A DNA stretch of 64,000 bases from Agrypnia vestita (taxonomy: Eukaryota > Arthropoda > Insecta > Trichoptera > Phryganeidae). The DNA is taken from contig JADDOH010023624.1 of assembly GCA_016648135.1 (NCBI GenBank), forward strand, positions 372,001 through 436,000. Reading direction: 5' to 3'. Positions within the stretch are counted from its first letter, which is position 1; every line of letters starts with the position of its first letter. The position numbers and the translations under genes are program-made. Below are positions 44,301-54,269 of the stretch, one piece after another. The notes below the pieces were generated by a model that was not told the origin of the DNA, did no database searches, and saw only the letters and a program-made list of their open reading frames with translations.

Positions 44301-47300
44301 AGTGTTTCGCCTCTGTAATTGGGCCTCTTGGCCTGTTGAAGTGAAAAATTAAAATAATATGTGTACATATATATCGTAGCTTAAAAAAAATTAAATATTG
44401 CGTTTTCAAAATGATTTCTTGATATATGCAAAAATACAGACGTTCCTCACAAAATTAATGACTTTTTTCATTAGTTTTACGATTTTTGGCGAATTTCGCA
44501 ATTGTATCGCGATTTTTTTTTTTTGTATCTTGAATTTAAGATTAACGGGGTTTAGCATAATTGAAATGTTTTTTTTTTTGGTCCCTTGAATTTGGAATTA
44601 ACGAGGTTTTACTGTACTATCTTTTGGAAATTGTGGATGGTTTCATTTTGTTTTATTAATACGGTTTCTTTGCAAATATATTTTATAAGGTTAATCGTAT
44701 TTACATTGTTATTTCTTTTCACAGAAAAGAAACTGACAAAGTGGAAAAGGCCAGAGCTCTTCGAGAAGCATCAAAGAGAGTTGCCTTGGGCCCTGATTGC
44801 TTGCCATCCATCTGTTGTTATACTTTACTTAATTCATTACATAATGTAACATGTGCTGATATTGCAGAAGACTCTAGCCTCTTGGCAGTGGGTTTCAATA
44901 ATTCATCTATTAAGGTATGCTGCCATATTAAAAACGAGGAGGTATCTGCATTCTAGATAAAAAAGGGTTATGGAACCTAGATTTTTGCATTAAGGCTGGA
45001 CATTCACTGCAAATGTACATTTTGGCATTTTTTTTTTACAAAAATGTGGGGTTTTATTTTTAATTTATATCGGAATGTATATGCAAAACTGGATTTTTTT
45101 TTTGGGCAATGACTTGTTCCCAATAGAAGCTTGTTCTCTTAGAAAGAAAAGTACATAAAAGTAATAAACTGAAAATTATTTATTTACAATAATTAATAAA
45201 ATGTAAGCATTAATTGACAAGCCATGGCCAAAAAGTTCGTTTTTAGTGCCTTAGACGCGATCAATTTTTTACTGAATATGTTTTTTTACGAGTATAAAGC
45301 TAGCATTATGATGATTAAACCGTACTAAAATAATTAAGAAATTTTAAATATTAATAAGGTTATAAATCTTTAAATTTGCAACAAATTTTTATGTTTTTTA
45401 GTGGTTTTAAAATCCTTTTTACATATAAAGAGATGATTTAAACAATATATTGTATTTACCCACGCACTTTGAGTCTTCAACCACTATTTAAAAGATAGTT
45501 TTTTTTATTAAAAACACGTTAATTACTATTTAAAAATAAAAATTCCAAAGCACGAAATATATGTCAACAAATATATATTCTATATTTTTCAAATCAGTCT
45601 TCGCCTGCCAGCGGTAGAGGCACACGTCAATTTATGGCTGTTCATTTTTTTTGATTTGAAATCACTAGAAGACGTATATCTATGCAAAATTTGCTTTAAT
45701 TTGAATTAATATTATTAACGGTTTCATTGTTTTCAGCCTTGTAAGTGTGTCACTTCTTCCGTTTTGCGATGATCAGTCTAGCCTCGACAATAGGGAAATT
45801 TCACATATTACAAATACCAATGAAAATATAGGAAATAGATTAATAAATATTAATTATATTCTGTGAATCTTTATGGATAATGTGGGGTATTATTTTCATT
45901 CATAATTTTTATTATAAAAATCTTTAAAAATATGATTATTAAAACGCACGTGGTTGGTCGTGATATATCAACTCGAGTGTTTGGTGTAGTATTTGTATAT
46001 TAGGTACAATAGTGACGCACATACTCATGCTAGTGAAATGAGTGTTTTGGCGGGAATTTAAAATGTTGAATTTCAAAATCGTTTTTATATTCTTAATACA
46101 TAAAAAAAAAAAATTGTACACTTTTTTCTTGATCAAAGTAAAGATCACATGCGCATTGGCGTCTAACATGTAATTGTTTTTTGTTTCATGTTAAGATACG
46201 CATTATGATTTAAAAAGAATTGCAGAATTATTAATATGTTTTTTAAATTTTATACAGAAAGTAATTATTCGACTCAAATAAAATCAGGGTTTGAGAAAAT
46301 CCGATCAATCTATATCCTATATATCAAAAATTGGATATACATCCAAACTTTTTTTCTCTTTTTTTGCACACGTCGGTTGATACAAATTCTAAATAATTAG
46401 GATATTTATTTTTTTATTTTGTGCATGAATTATTATTTATTAAATAAATGAATTGCATACTGAAATAAGCTAATATATGCAATTATTATATCCAAGTTAT
46501 AAAAGTTGCTCTTTCTAATGCAGTGTTATGCATGTTTGTTTCTTTGTGTGAAATATCAATATTTTTTGCCATTCGAAATTTGAACTTAGTGTGTCGTTAT
46601 ATAGCGTATATCAAAAAAACAACCATAGCACTTTTTAAAATACAACTAGCGCTATCTAGTAACGACTGCAGATATAAAAAAACAACCTGCAGCATTTTTT
46701 AAAATACAACTAGCGCCATCTAGTAACGATCGCAGATATTGAAAATAAAACTGTAGGATTTTTAAAATACAACTAGCGCCGTCTATTAACGACCGCAGAC
46801 AGTTTTTTTTGGATATATATCAAAAATAAAAATCAAGCCATAAATATTGTGATGTATATATATCATGATATATATCACGATATATATCCTCGAACCCTGA
46901 ATAAAATATGAGCATTTGTCGAAAGCTAAAATAATAAACATTTTGACACATATTACAGCCAACCCGTGATCCTCGGGATGCCTCGGGCGTTTCCATATAC
47001 AATTTGGGATTGTAGTTAAATACAAGATAGGGATTGTAGTAATTATTTTATGATCGTCAAATTACAATATGCATTATGATTTATAGAAGAGTGTAGAATT
47101 ATTAATGTTTCTTAAATTCTTTACGGAAAATAATAATTCAACTCAAATAATGTACGTGCAAATGTTAAAATAAGTAAACATTTTGACGCCTGTGTATTCC
47201 GCCGATGCTTGAAATCGAATAATATATGATCATCTCTTTGTATCAAAACCTCACTCTTTTAGCAAGAAATATGTAAATATGTAACAAAAGCGCAATGTTT

Positions 47301-50300
47301 ATTCGATAATAATAATAATTGGATAACTTATATAGCGCCGTTTTCGCGAATACTCACCTCAAGGGCGCTTTATTCGATATTACGTTCAGACGGCATCTCA
47401 CTCACGCCTTGAAAGAGCATGATCTATCGATGCAATTCAACACATTTGGTAGTTTGCAAAACAGATGTCCAGCCAATGCCAACTGAACACGCTCAGTATA
47501 AAATAAATTTCTTTGATGGATATATATTTCTTATAGCTGTTTTCTCAAAATAAAATTTACTTGAAAAATAAAGCGATTATAGCAGTATTTGCAGAATCTA
47601 CGCTTAAATTAAAAAGATATTCCATTCCAGAGAACTGCGATTACTAAGTTAAATAAATTTTTCATATATTCCGGTGGTAACCAAACCACCTACCAACAAA
47701 TTGCCATTTGAGCAAGTTTGGTGACTAAATGTACAGAATGAGTGCTTCATATTTTTACGAGATAACAGTTTGTATCTTGGCTAGATATACAAAGTAAATA
47801 CAAGTTGAAATAATTAGCTATCCAGAGATTTGAACTTGCGTTCCCAGACAAAATGTTAATGACGAAAGTGTACACCATACGCAGACGCTGTATTTTAAAG
47901 ATTATCAATATAAGATTGATGAAGAATTTTATATTTTTAGGTTTGGTCACTTACACCGAATAAGCTAAGAGTAATGAAGTCTGTTGATAAATTATCAGAT
48001 ATTGATAGGGAAGCGGGTGAGTTTTTTTGTGAATTGTTAAAAATTAACCTAAACATTTAATAGTAATATCCAGCCTCATTGACAATTCATCAAAAAGTAT
48101 TAATTTAGTTTAATCCATGTAATGTTAAAAATAGTTTATAAATTACACATTTTTCTTTTAAGTATCTTTGATATGCAATTTGTTTTTAATATTCAAGTGG
48201 ACGTGCTTGTCCGGATGATGGACGAAAGATTAGGAGAAACCAGCAGAACACTTCTTGGACACTCTGGTCCTGTGTATAGAGTGGCTTTTGATCCATATAA
48301 ATCACTTCTGATATCATGTTCCGAAGATACAACAAGTAAGTACAATCTTTCTTGCAATAGAAGATTTCCATTGGATTGTTCCGTGTATCTATCTTTACAT
48401 ATGTCTTATATAAAACTGGTATGTTCGTTGTACAATCCTACACCCTTTGATATTAATCAACATATGATAGGTAGTTTTCTGTTTTTATTTCTTACACTTC
48501 ATACATGGTACTCATATAATGTATTGTTTGCAGTCCGGTTGTGGTCATTGCATGCCTGGAAGTGTTTGGTATGTTATCGTGGCCACATGTATCCAGTATG
48601 GGATATTAGATTCTCGCCACACGGTCACTATTTTGCCACAGCATCACACGATAAAACTGCCCGACTCTGGGCCACCGACCACCATCAACCCCTCAGAATA
48701 TTCAGTGGGCATCTTTCTGACGTAGATGTGAGTAACTTTTTTTTGCACCTGCTGGCTTTTTCTGGGTTGAGCTTTCGCTTGGTAGAGTGTTATCGTGAAC
48801 CGTCTAGCTTGTGTTAGGTATGCTTCGTTTTATGTATGAATATGGAATAAAACTAATGGATTACGTATTGCACTGATAAATTTGTAATTAAATAATACTT
48901 TGATCCCTAAAAAGAAAGTTTTTGTAGATAAAATAATAAATAATTGCTAAGTGTGATTTAACATTTGGAGTATCAGCTTCTGGTGATTGTTTGTTAAATT
49001 ATGAATAATTAAATAAATTAATTAAATAAAGGTTCACCTCATTACAACTTTGAACTATTCAAACCAAGTATAAAAATATTTTATTTATTTTCACATGCAC
49101 AGTTGCCTGCAAACTTCTTGAAATTTTTTGGCGTAGTGGGGGAATGCGCAGAAGACAAAATTTGGATCTCGTTGGTGGAATGGTACATGCGCAAACTTCC
49201 CCCCACTACGCCGAAACACTTCAAAATGTTTGCCGGCTACTATATCTCCCAGTTAAATTAGTAATGGATAGTAAATTTATTTGTTTCAGTGCATCCAGTT
49301 TCATCCCAACTCCAATTATGTAGCAACAGGCTCCAGTGATCGCACAGTTAGATTATGGGATTGTGTAACAGGAAACCAAGTGAGAATTATGTCAGGGCAT
49401 AAGGTAATGTGTAATAACCGTTTTTCAAAGCAGCTCTTTGATCTTAATATAAAAACAATACTATATGCCTACCTTAATGCTGGACATTCACTGAAAAAGC
49501 ATATTTTGGCATTTTTAGTGGATTTTTTTAAATTAATTAACCTTTTTATGCGAAACTCTAAACAGTATTGAATTTTCTAAAGCTTTATAAAGTTTTAAAA
49601 ATGAGGGTAAACACAACACCGTTTTATTCCACTATATATTTATTTTCAATTGTTAGAACGTTTTCGAGATTTCTCCCATTGTCAATAAAAACACGTTTAC
49701 AACTATGTGTTGTTATTGACAATGGGAGAAATTTCAAAAACGTTCTAACAATTCAAAATAAATATATAGTGGAATAAAACAGTGTTGTGTTTACCCTCAT
49801 TTTTAAAAATATTAAAAATGAATTTCCACAATGTTACAAACAAAAAACTTGAACCTTTATAAAGTAATGTGTAGTTTAGAATTTTAGATAAAAAGCTTAA
49901 TTAACTTGTTGTGGGCCGTAAATTTTCGGAATTTTTTGTGATTTTTCTTTTTACGAAAAAACCATGAAAACATGCGTATATTAAAAAAAAACCACACATT
50001 CATATTATTTTATCGTAAGTGTCGAAACGCAATGATTTTTTTATCATTTAAGTAAAAAAAATAATCTTTTTTTGAATTTCCATAATGTTGCCAGCGCAAC
50101 ATTTTCTGAAAAATAATAATAATTTTTTTATTTGTTTATTAGAGACAACACTACTATTAATAATAATAATCTTCTTCTGTGTGATATATTTTGTTGCACG
50201 GCACGGCACACGACGGGACATCGCACTCATAACACATAAATATGATACACTTTCACACACACACATATTTCAAATAAACGCAACAAAATTGCGTGTATTT

Positions 50301-52657
50301 TTGTTAATAAATCACTATTAGTATTCAATTGAATCATAAACCAACAAAAACTGACAAATATCGCAAAACATATCGTATATATTTGTATATACGTGTACAA
50401 ATAAATCGAAAATCGAAAAAATAAATCGTATTTCCCGCGCACATTGCGCGTGACCTTGACGATGGAATATTTGAATTTCGATTGCACAACACGCGATCGG
50501 GGCGCCATCTATGACAATTCTATACGATTTTGACGGCAGAAAAACTTCTGTTTTGATTGTTGATTTAAAATATAATCCGTGATGTTTTTGAGTTGAAAAT
50601 GGAACGACAGGTCACAACAACTCTATTGGGAAAAAATTACGTTTTTCAAATTCGATACACGGCCGTCGATAAATAAATTATTTTGTGCCTGTTGGATATA
50701 TCCGACGCGGCCCAGGGGGGGTTAATAAAAAAAAATATGATGTAAAAATCTTCTGAGCGTTCTCCTGCAAAGTAACAGATTTGCAGAGTACTTTACATAG
50801 GGCACGTCGATATGATCCATCACACAAAAATTGGCTAGCATGGGTCTAATATAGTGAATCGAAAAAATCATGTGTAATATATTGTCTTCACTCCAATATT
50901 TTGGTCGGGTACCACATTAAAACTTCTCATACAGTCCAAGCTTTTTAAATGTTATTTTTGTTTTTTTATTACAGTCAATTATAAATGTCATATCTTTCTC
51001 GAGTTGTGGAAGATATATAGCAACTGGAAGTGGAGGGGGTCAAGTTCTGATTTGGGATTTATCACAAGGACATCTTGTTGCCGAGTTTGCAAGTCACTCA
51101 GCTCCATTGCACGCACTTGTATTCAGTAGAGATGGAACAATATTGGCATCAGGTATATAGTATATTTTTACCCATGTAAAATGAGTCTTACAAAAGACAT
51201 GACAAAATATGTCATCAATTTTTAATTCAAGGGACCAATAAATAATAATAAATTATGTAAAAAGCCCCCATCGATTAGAAAATGCCATAAAAGTGCTGTG
51301 CAGTTTGGCGTATTAATATATATTTGTAATAAACAAAGAAAATAAATACTGAAAAAGAACGACATTTAGAAGACTTGCCTACTTTTTTCTCTAGTGGATA
51401 ATAAACGTGATCTTAATAAATAAAATATTGAATTTGTGTTAAAAAATTCCCATAAATTGTAAAAAATTACAGTGCACCAAAATAACAGTATCAAAAATAA
51501 ACAAGCAATATACATAAATCCCCATGTAATAAAATTTTATACATACATGATCAAGGCCCTTCACTTTGATTAGATGCGTATCATCTATCTATTGGATTAG
51601 GGGTGTCTAGAATATCCGAATATACAGTAGAAACTCGTTAATTTGAAATTCAAGGGACCCACAAAAAAAAAATTCGAATTATGCGGTGCCCCCTTAATTC
51701 GAAATTCAAGGTATCAAAAAAAATAGTAATGCAATTGCGAAATACCCTAAAAATCGTAAAACTCGTGAAAAATTCCTTTAATTTTGTGAAAAACAAGCGT
51801 ATGTTTTGCATATTTCAAGAAATCATTTTGAAAGCGCAATATTTATTATTATGCTAATGCAAAGATCGCGACATTTCTTTTACAAAATTAACTGATATTG
51901 ACATATTTGCTTTTATATCATGTTACTTGCGAAAAAATCGAAATGTTTTTTCGATTTGTGTGTCGAAATCAAAATGTCTGTATTTTTGCATATTTAAAGA
52001 AATCATTCTGAAAAAGCAATATTTATTATGCTATTATAATTCAATATTTCGCGACATTTCTGCACATGTAATAGTACCCGATATTGACATACTTGCTGTT
52101 CTCACTTGTGAAAAAAATTGAAATATTTTTTTTTTTTTCATTCTGTCACATTGGATGGCCTCAATCAAAAATTTAGAGTTATCTTTGAATTTATGGAATA
52201 GCAAAAATTTCAATATCGGTACTATAACATAGAAATGTCGCGAACTTTGTAATAGCATAATAAATATGTATTGCTTTTTCAAAATGATATCATTAAAAAT
52301 TCAAAAATATGGACATTTTTCACAAAATTAGTGGTTTTTTCATAATTTCGAATTAACGAGGCTCTACTTTACATAATCAAATTTTATGAAATTATGATTA
52401 CATTTGTATATGAATTCAAATCTTTAATTTATTTTCTTCATATAGGTTCTCTTGACTGCTCATTGAAATTATGGGACTTCAATTTGCTAACGGAAGAAAT
52501 GGCTAATGAAGAAAATAATGGTTCGCACAATCCAGATGTAAAAATGGGTGACAGATATCTGTTGAGATCATATGCAACTAAAAGTTCACCTATCATAGCG
52601 TTACATTTTACAAGACGAAATTTACTTCTTGCCGTAGGAATGTATGAGTTCTCTTAA
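35253..52657 (+). CDS. Taf5: Transcription initiation factor TFIID subunit 5 (12 coding exons, complete)
   Basis: Scaffold subunit of the Pol II general factor TFIID (and of SAGA-type complexes in many species); nuclear. Coding exons: 35253-35321, 36643-36831, 38609-38811, 38908-39107, 43218-43419, 44725-44914, 47941-48016, 48198-48335, 48534-48727, 49290-49403, 50975-51152, 52446-52657. They join without frame errors to 655 codons including stop. LisH at about residues 8-35 (LQLLRKYNLKGTEELLRKEA), TAF5 N-terminal domain about 50-200 (YENLKKFVESSLD, FPVL-like YPVLIHMYMELI), a charged linker about 230-275 (EEDEEAEE, KKKKSKKDP), and WD40 repeats from about 330 to 610 (GHSGPVYRVAFDP, GHMYPVWDIRFSPHGHYFAT, DRTVRLWD, GHK). 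It ends RRNLLLAVGMYEFS. The start could be 35253 (MKMTDKN) or 35259 (MTDKN). AATAAA lies at 52700. It converges on INTS10. Confidence 0.97.
35322..36642. other. Taf5 intron 1
   Basis: AT-rich; holds the palindromic Penelope-like foldback at 35690-35915. Nothing else seen. Confidence 0.6.
35690..35915. mobile_element. Penelope-like foldback with CTGATGA...GAAA core, copy 2
   Basis: Near-perfect palindrome: gtgatcactctggccaacgt at the left, acgttggccagagtggtcac at the right. On the minus strand CTGATGA (35771-35777), a GGA/TCC pairing segment and GAAA (35747-35750) are followed by CGTTGGCC. The plus-strand arm has the same GAAACGTTGGCC (35809 on), but its box reads CTGATGTGATGG. Ends with ggccgtgaaaacctaaggac, as in copy 1. 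Confidence 0.55.
36643..36831 (+). CDS. Taf5: Taf5 exon 2: LisH end and start of NTD
   Basis: GTEELLRKEANLTDVTIPSI up to YENLKKFVESSLDIYK. Acceptor TACACAG, donor GTAAGT, phase 0 both sides. Confidence 0.97.
36960..37065 (-). mobile_element. tRNA-like SINE head
   Basis: On the minus strand: atatttggataacgcgccag ... gattcgtggtttgaatcccggtag-type order, with B box GGTTTGAATCCCGG and an A-box-like TGGATAACGCG. Only the tRNA-like part is visible. It is not a complete tRNA. Confidence 0.55.
37321..38117. repeat. Tandem dimer of the TACTCCCTTTC element
   Basis: Unit 1 runs about 37321-37706 and unit 2 about 37731-38101. Both contain cccgtgatcc, gagctgaaactttgca, gactcgtggcgac (gactcatggcgac in unit 2), gcccgaccgaagcccaac and end gagaaagggagtataataaa. 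Unit 2 lacks the left terminus. Relative of 12213-12490. Confidence 0.8.
38609..38811 (+). CDS. Taf5: Taf5 exon 3: NTD
   Basis: HELSTILYPVLIHMYMELIL to KDDLAETF; an AA|C asparagine codon is split over the next intron. Conserved TAF5 N-terminal domain. Confidence 0.97.
38908..39107 (+). CDS. Taf5: Taf5 exon 4: NTD end
   Basis: SNKFVIQISRDISSLLKRHL to GGLMGEATKH. The intron before it is only 96 nt. Donor GTAACA, phase 1. Confidence 0.97.
39176..39264. repeat. Inverted-repeat MITE (about 90 bp)
   Basis: cattttatttatttaagagg plus ctatattt at left; aaatatagcctcttaaaca plus aataaaacg at right. Nearly all of the element is a stem. Confidence 0.75.
39440..40530 (-). pseudogene. Decayed LINE reverse transcriptase
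   Basis: Minus-strand fragments in order: KKAFDRVPKSLTWAALRARS, VHQGSVLSLLVFILVMDSL, LQFADDTVLISEKRE (the catalytic FADD box of RT), MKFRSITRVLCDPKMALKLK, TVRPALLYGSERW, LETIEMHTLRWSCGVSLRDK. These are RT motifs and the C-terminal tail of a non-LTR retrotransposon. Frameshifts between 40120 and 40320 and beyond break the frame. The 5' part is missing. Confidence 0.9.
40775..40990. repeat. CAG-rich imperfect tandem repeat
   Basis: About three diverged units of roughly 65-70 bp containing gcgtcagcagacagcaa, aagtccaagtaccgagc-like and gtgaaaagg words (starts near 40780, 40842, 40907). No function visible. Confidence 0.65.
42325..42545. other. GC-rich island within Taf5 intron 4
   Basis: Abrupt GC-rich block (ctgccgcggcccgacgcccc and similar). 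Open on several frames, no family recognised, no splice signals. It may be an inserted fragment of another repeat. Confidence 0.35.
42688..42890 (-). mobile_element. tRNA-derived SINE, copy 2
   Basis: Minus strand: tagcttgttggtcttgtggt ... ggttcgaacctcactccaga, then tcatagcacaagcgttta, cgtattccgtgttcacatct and a long A-rich tail (the T run at 42690-42710). The B box lies at 42828-42837. Matches 26793-26990. Confidence 0.88.
43218..43419 (+). CDS. Taf5: Taf5 exon 5: charged linker
   Basis: ENRTKVYYGLLKEPDIQSLT, then an acidic EEDEEAEE and a basic KPKKKKSKKDPLFSKKTK stretch, ending RMPLPD. Probably includes a nuclear localisation signal. Donor GTGAGT, phase 2. Confidence 0.96.
43495..43906. 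repeat. 412-bp ACAGGGTGTCCC MITE, complete
   Basis: Left acagggtgtcccgtatctca, right cgagatacgggacactctgt. Inner inverted words accgaaatcgggtga / tcacccgatttcggct and gccaagtcataatagtt / aactattatgacttggc. Distinct interior from the 27734 element. Confidence 0.9.
43951..44616. repeat. AATTCGAA element with pogo-like ends
   Basis: Right end gaattaacgaggttttactg then ta; left end tcagtacttttttcgccata with repeated taattcgaa words. Shares ggtcccttgaattt with the complement of 51627 onward. Contains the SINE-like piece at 44205-44345. Confidence 0.5.
44205..44345 (+). mobile_element. SINE-like segment
   Basis: B box GTTCGATTCCC (44238-44248) followed by cctgggtgttttgtgaagtg and gggcctcttggcctgttgaa. 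No A box or poly-A tail could be fixed. Confidence 0.5.
44725..44914 (+). CDS. Taf5: Taf5 exon 6: start of WD40 domain
   Basis: KETDKVEKARALREASKRVA to DIAEDSSLLAVGFNNSSIK; first propeller blade. Donor GTATGC, phase 0. Confidence 0.97.
44915..47940. other. Taf5 intron 6 (3.0 kb)
   Basis: AT-rich. A tandem repeat lies at 46610-46810 and an imperfect palindrome of ATATATCA words at 46850-46890. 47325-47385 resembles 18105-18165 (tatagcgc, aagggc words). Otherwise nothing seen. Confidence 0.6.
46610..46810. repeat. About 64-bp tandem repeat, three units
   Basis: Each unit has tttttaaaatacaactagcg, then a CATCTAGTAACGA-type word and gcagat; ctagcg recurs near 46645, 46709 and 46773. Units have drifted. 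Confidence 0.8.
47941..48016 (+). CDS. Taf5: Taf5 exon 7
   Basis: VWSLTPNKLRVMKSVDKLSD then IDREA. Donor GTGAGT after GCG G, phase 1. Confidence 0.95.
48198..48335 (+). CDS. Taf5: Taf5 exon 8: WD repeat
   Basis: VDVLVRMMDERLGETSRTLL, then GHSGPVYRVAFDPYKSLLIS and CSEDTT. Acceptor TTCAAG, donor GTAAGT. The intron that follows is 198 nt and open in frame. Confidence 0.95.
48534..48727 (+). CDS. Taf5: Taf5 exon 9: WD repeats
   Basis: RLWSLHAWKCLVCYRGHMYP, VWDIRFSPHGHYFATASHDK and TARLWATDHHQPLRIFSGHL. Classic GH...WD spacing. Donor GTGAGT, phase 0. Confidence 0.97.
48728..49289. other. Taf5 intron 9
   Basis: AT-rich; the only named content is the 147-bp MITE at 49099-49244, which ends 45 bp before the exon 10 acceptor. 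Confidence 0.6.
49099..49244. repeat. 147-bp GCCGGCAAAC MITE, copy 3
   Basis: cagttgcctgcaaacttctt ... gtttgccggctactata. Interior matches copy 1 (agtgggggaatgcgcagaag, gcgcaaacttccccccacta). Confidence 0.9.
49290..49403 (+). CDS. Taf5: Taf5 exon 10: WD repeat
   Basis: CIQFHPNSNYVATGSSDRTV then RLWDCVTGNQVRIMSGHK. Donor GTAATG, phase 0. Confidence 0.97.
49404..50974. other. Taf5 intron 10
   Basis: Includes the foldback at 49593-49810. 49811-50960 is AT-rich, with a GC-richer bit near 50430-50520; nothing recognised. Confidence 0.6.
49593..49810. repeat. Foldback element with about 90-bp arms
   Basis: Left tgagggtaaacacaacaccg, right agtgttgtgtttaccctca. Inner arms tgttagaacgttttcgagat / atttcaaaaacgttctaaca and tctcccattgtcaataa / ttattgacaatgggaga. 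Confidence 0.85.
50975..51152 (+). CDS. Taf5: Taf5 exon 11: WD repeats
   Basis: SIINVISFSSCGRYIATGSG, GGQVLIWDLSQGHLVAEFAS and HSAPLHALVFSRDGTILAS. Donor GTATAT, weaker than the others, phase 1. Confidence 0.96.
51153..52445. other. Taf5 intron 11
   Basis: Second half is the element at 51623-52372; 51153-51620 is AT-rich without features. Confidence 0.6.
51623..52372. repeat. Non-autonomous element with pogo-like TIRs
   Basis: Left tacagtagaaactcgttaat, right attaacgaggctctacttta. Inner repeats of gaaatcattttgaaagcgca-like words in both orientations. TA at both borders suits a Tc1/mariner-pogo target site. Confidence 0.7.
52446..52657 (+). CDS. Taf5: Taf5 exon 12: last WD repeat and C terminus
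   Basis: GSLDCSLKLWDFNLLTEEMA to FTRRNLLLAVGMYEFS and stop TAA at 52655-52657. A polyadenylation signal AATAAA is at 52700-52705. Confidence 0.97.
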
Positions 52658-52802
52658 GCTGTTTTGTGCCTTCGATTGACTACTGAATATGTATTTTATA
52701 ATAAATGTTAACTTTTTTCCATATTTTGAGTTTTACTTGCTTTAGTGGGGGAGAAAACTCTAAATTTAATCCAAATGGTGCTGAGATGAATATAAAAAGT
52801 TA

Positions 52803-52950
52803 GGGCCAGTTCTTTGATCAAGAGTAAGAGTAACAGTTAAGAAAAAAAGCATAGATTTTTGTGTTTTCCACCAATCAAACAACCCGTTTTCGTTAAAATC
52901 TATGCTTTTTGCTTAACTATTACCATTACCAATGACCAAACAGCCGGTCA
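52803..52950. repeat. GGCCGGTTGTTT family MITE, copy 3
   Basis: Left gggccagttctttgatcaag, right gaccaaacagccggtc. Inner agcatagatttttgtg / aaaatctatgctttttgc around ccaccaatcaa. Confidence 0.8.
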
Positions 52951-53268
52951 TTAGAGATGCAAATGCTTTATTCCAATTATGTATTTAATTTATTAGATCC
53001 TGACTTTTTCCCACCCGCCTACTAGAGTATATCCTCAAGCACAAAATTGTGTCCATTAAAAATGCATAGATGTTTTCAATCATACAGTAAACTCTCAATT
53101 GTCTAGGGTCACATTAATCAGGTTGCGGATTAACCGGATATCCCAGTTGTTGACTTGTTGGCTAAATATTATTTGGGTGCCCTTAGATTCATTACACATA
53201 CATACATATTTACTTTTGATGCAAATTGTGAATTTTAAATTACAACTACATAAGGGTTGGTTTATATA

Positions 53269-53640
53269 CAGGGTTGTTTGTAAAAGCATTAATAACCTCG
53301 CAGGACTATATTCCTGCCTTGATTATGAGTTGAAAATGTTCAAGTTATCATGACCTAATATCAATAGTTATGGAGATATGCGACACCAAAATTTGCATTT
53401 TTTTTTCAATATTTCTGACTTCTTTTTTGTAAAACATTGGACTATCATTACAGTAACTTATATCAAATATGAAAAATTCATTCCCTTTAATACAAGTCAA
53501 ATAAAATTATAAAAACCTTAAAATTCCAATTGGAAAACATTCCAATTGGAACATTTTCAGGGTTTTTATAATTTTATTTAACTTGTATTGAAATTAATGA
53601 ATTTTTCGTAATCGATATAAGTTACTGTAATGACAAAACT
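53269..53640. repeat. ACAGGGTT MITE with internal palindrome
   Basis: Starts atacagggttgtttgtaaaa. From about 53450 it folds back on itself (cattacagtaacttatatc / gatataagttactgtaatg; ataaaattataaaaacc / ggtttttataattttat). Related to 6719-6962. Confidence 0.75.
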
Positions 53641-54269
53641 ATTGTAAACTATTCTAAACTATTGTAGCCAAGCATACCCTGGAGGAACTCGATTGGGCCA
53701 ATGATAATGCCCGTACTCTCTCATGTAGATATCTTAGAAACTTTTTTTGTACTTTCTCTACCATAAGCGAGTACTTAAGCTCATGTGGCCCCCAAATCAT
53801 CGAGCCACTCTCAAGTCTACTTCGCACCAAGGAGTTGTAGAGTTCTCAGTACGCGGGTATTTTCGAAAACCCTGGCTGTACGCATAACAAATCCTAACAT
53901 TCACAATGCATTACCACTGACCGCCTCTATATGGTAGTGAAATGACAGGTTGCTCACAGAAGTTGTATGTCAGAATTTCTATCTGTGTGTTCTTCTGAGT
54001 GTGGCGCTCTATCTGCTCTGCTTACCCCCAAGGAGAGACGGTGTAATGGTAAGAAAGTAAAAATTGACAAATTAATTAATCTGTCCTAATCTATGTCGAT
54101 ACGTCAGCATAATGATTAAAATTAAATCTATATTATGTATGAATAACTTAATTTCACCAAAAAGTTTTCAATATGTGTCGTCACATATCACAGTTTTAAG
54201 TCTATGTTATAGATATGTAATGTAAGTTGTATTTTGCGGATTGTAGCGGGAATGCAAGACCACGAAATG

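Larger units (their letters stand above)
43420..44724. other. Taf5 intron 5
   Basis: Almost entirely two elements, 43495-43906 and about 43951-44616, the second with a SINE-like insertion. Confidence 0.65.

Noticed and set aside
48122..48817. 231-codon ORF as a separate gene
   Set aside because: It is TAF5 exons 8 and 9 read through the short in-frame intron; reported as a finding instead.
53645..54060. Possible minus-strand LINE remnant
   Set aside because: The codon pattern hints at RT-like sequence, but no motif could be read with confidence.
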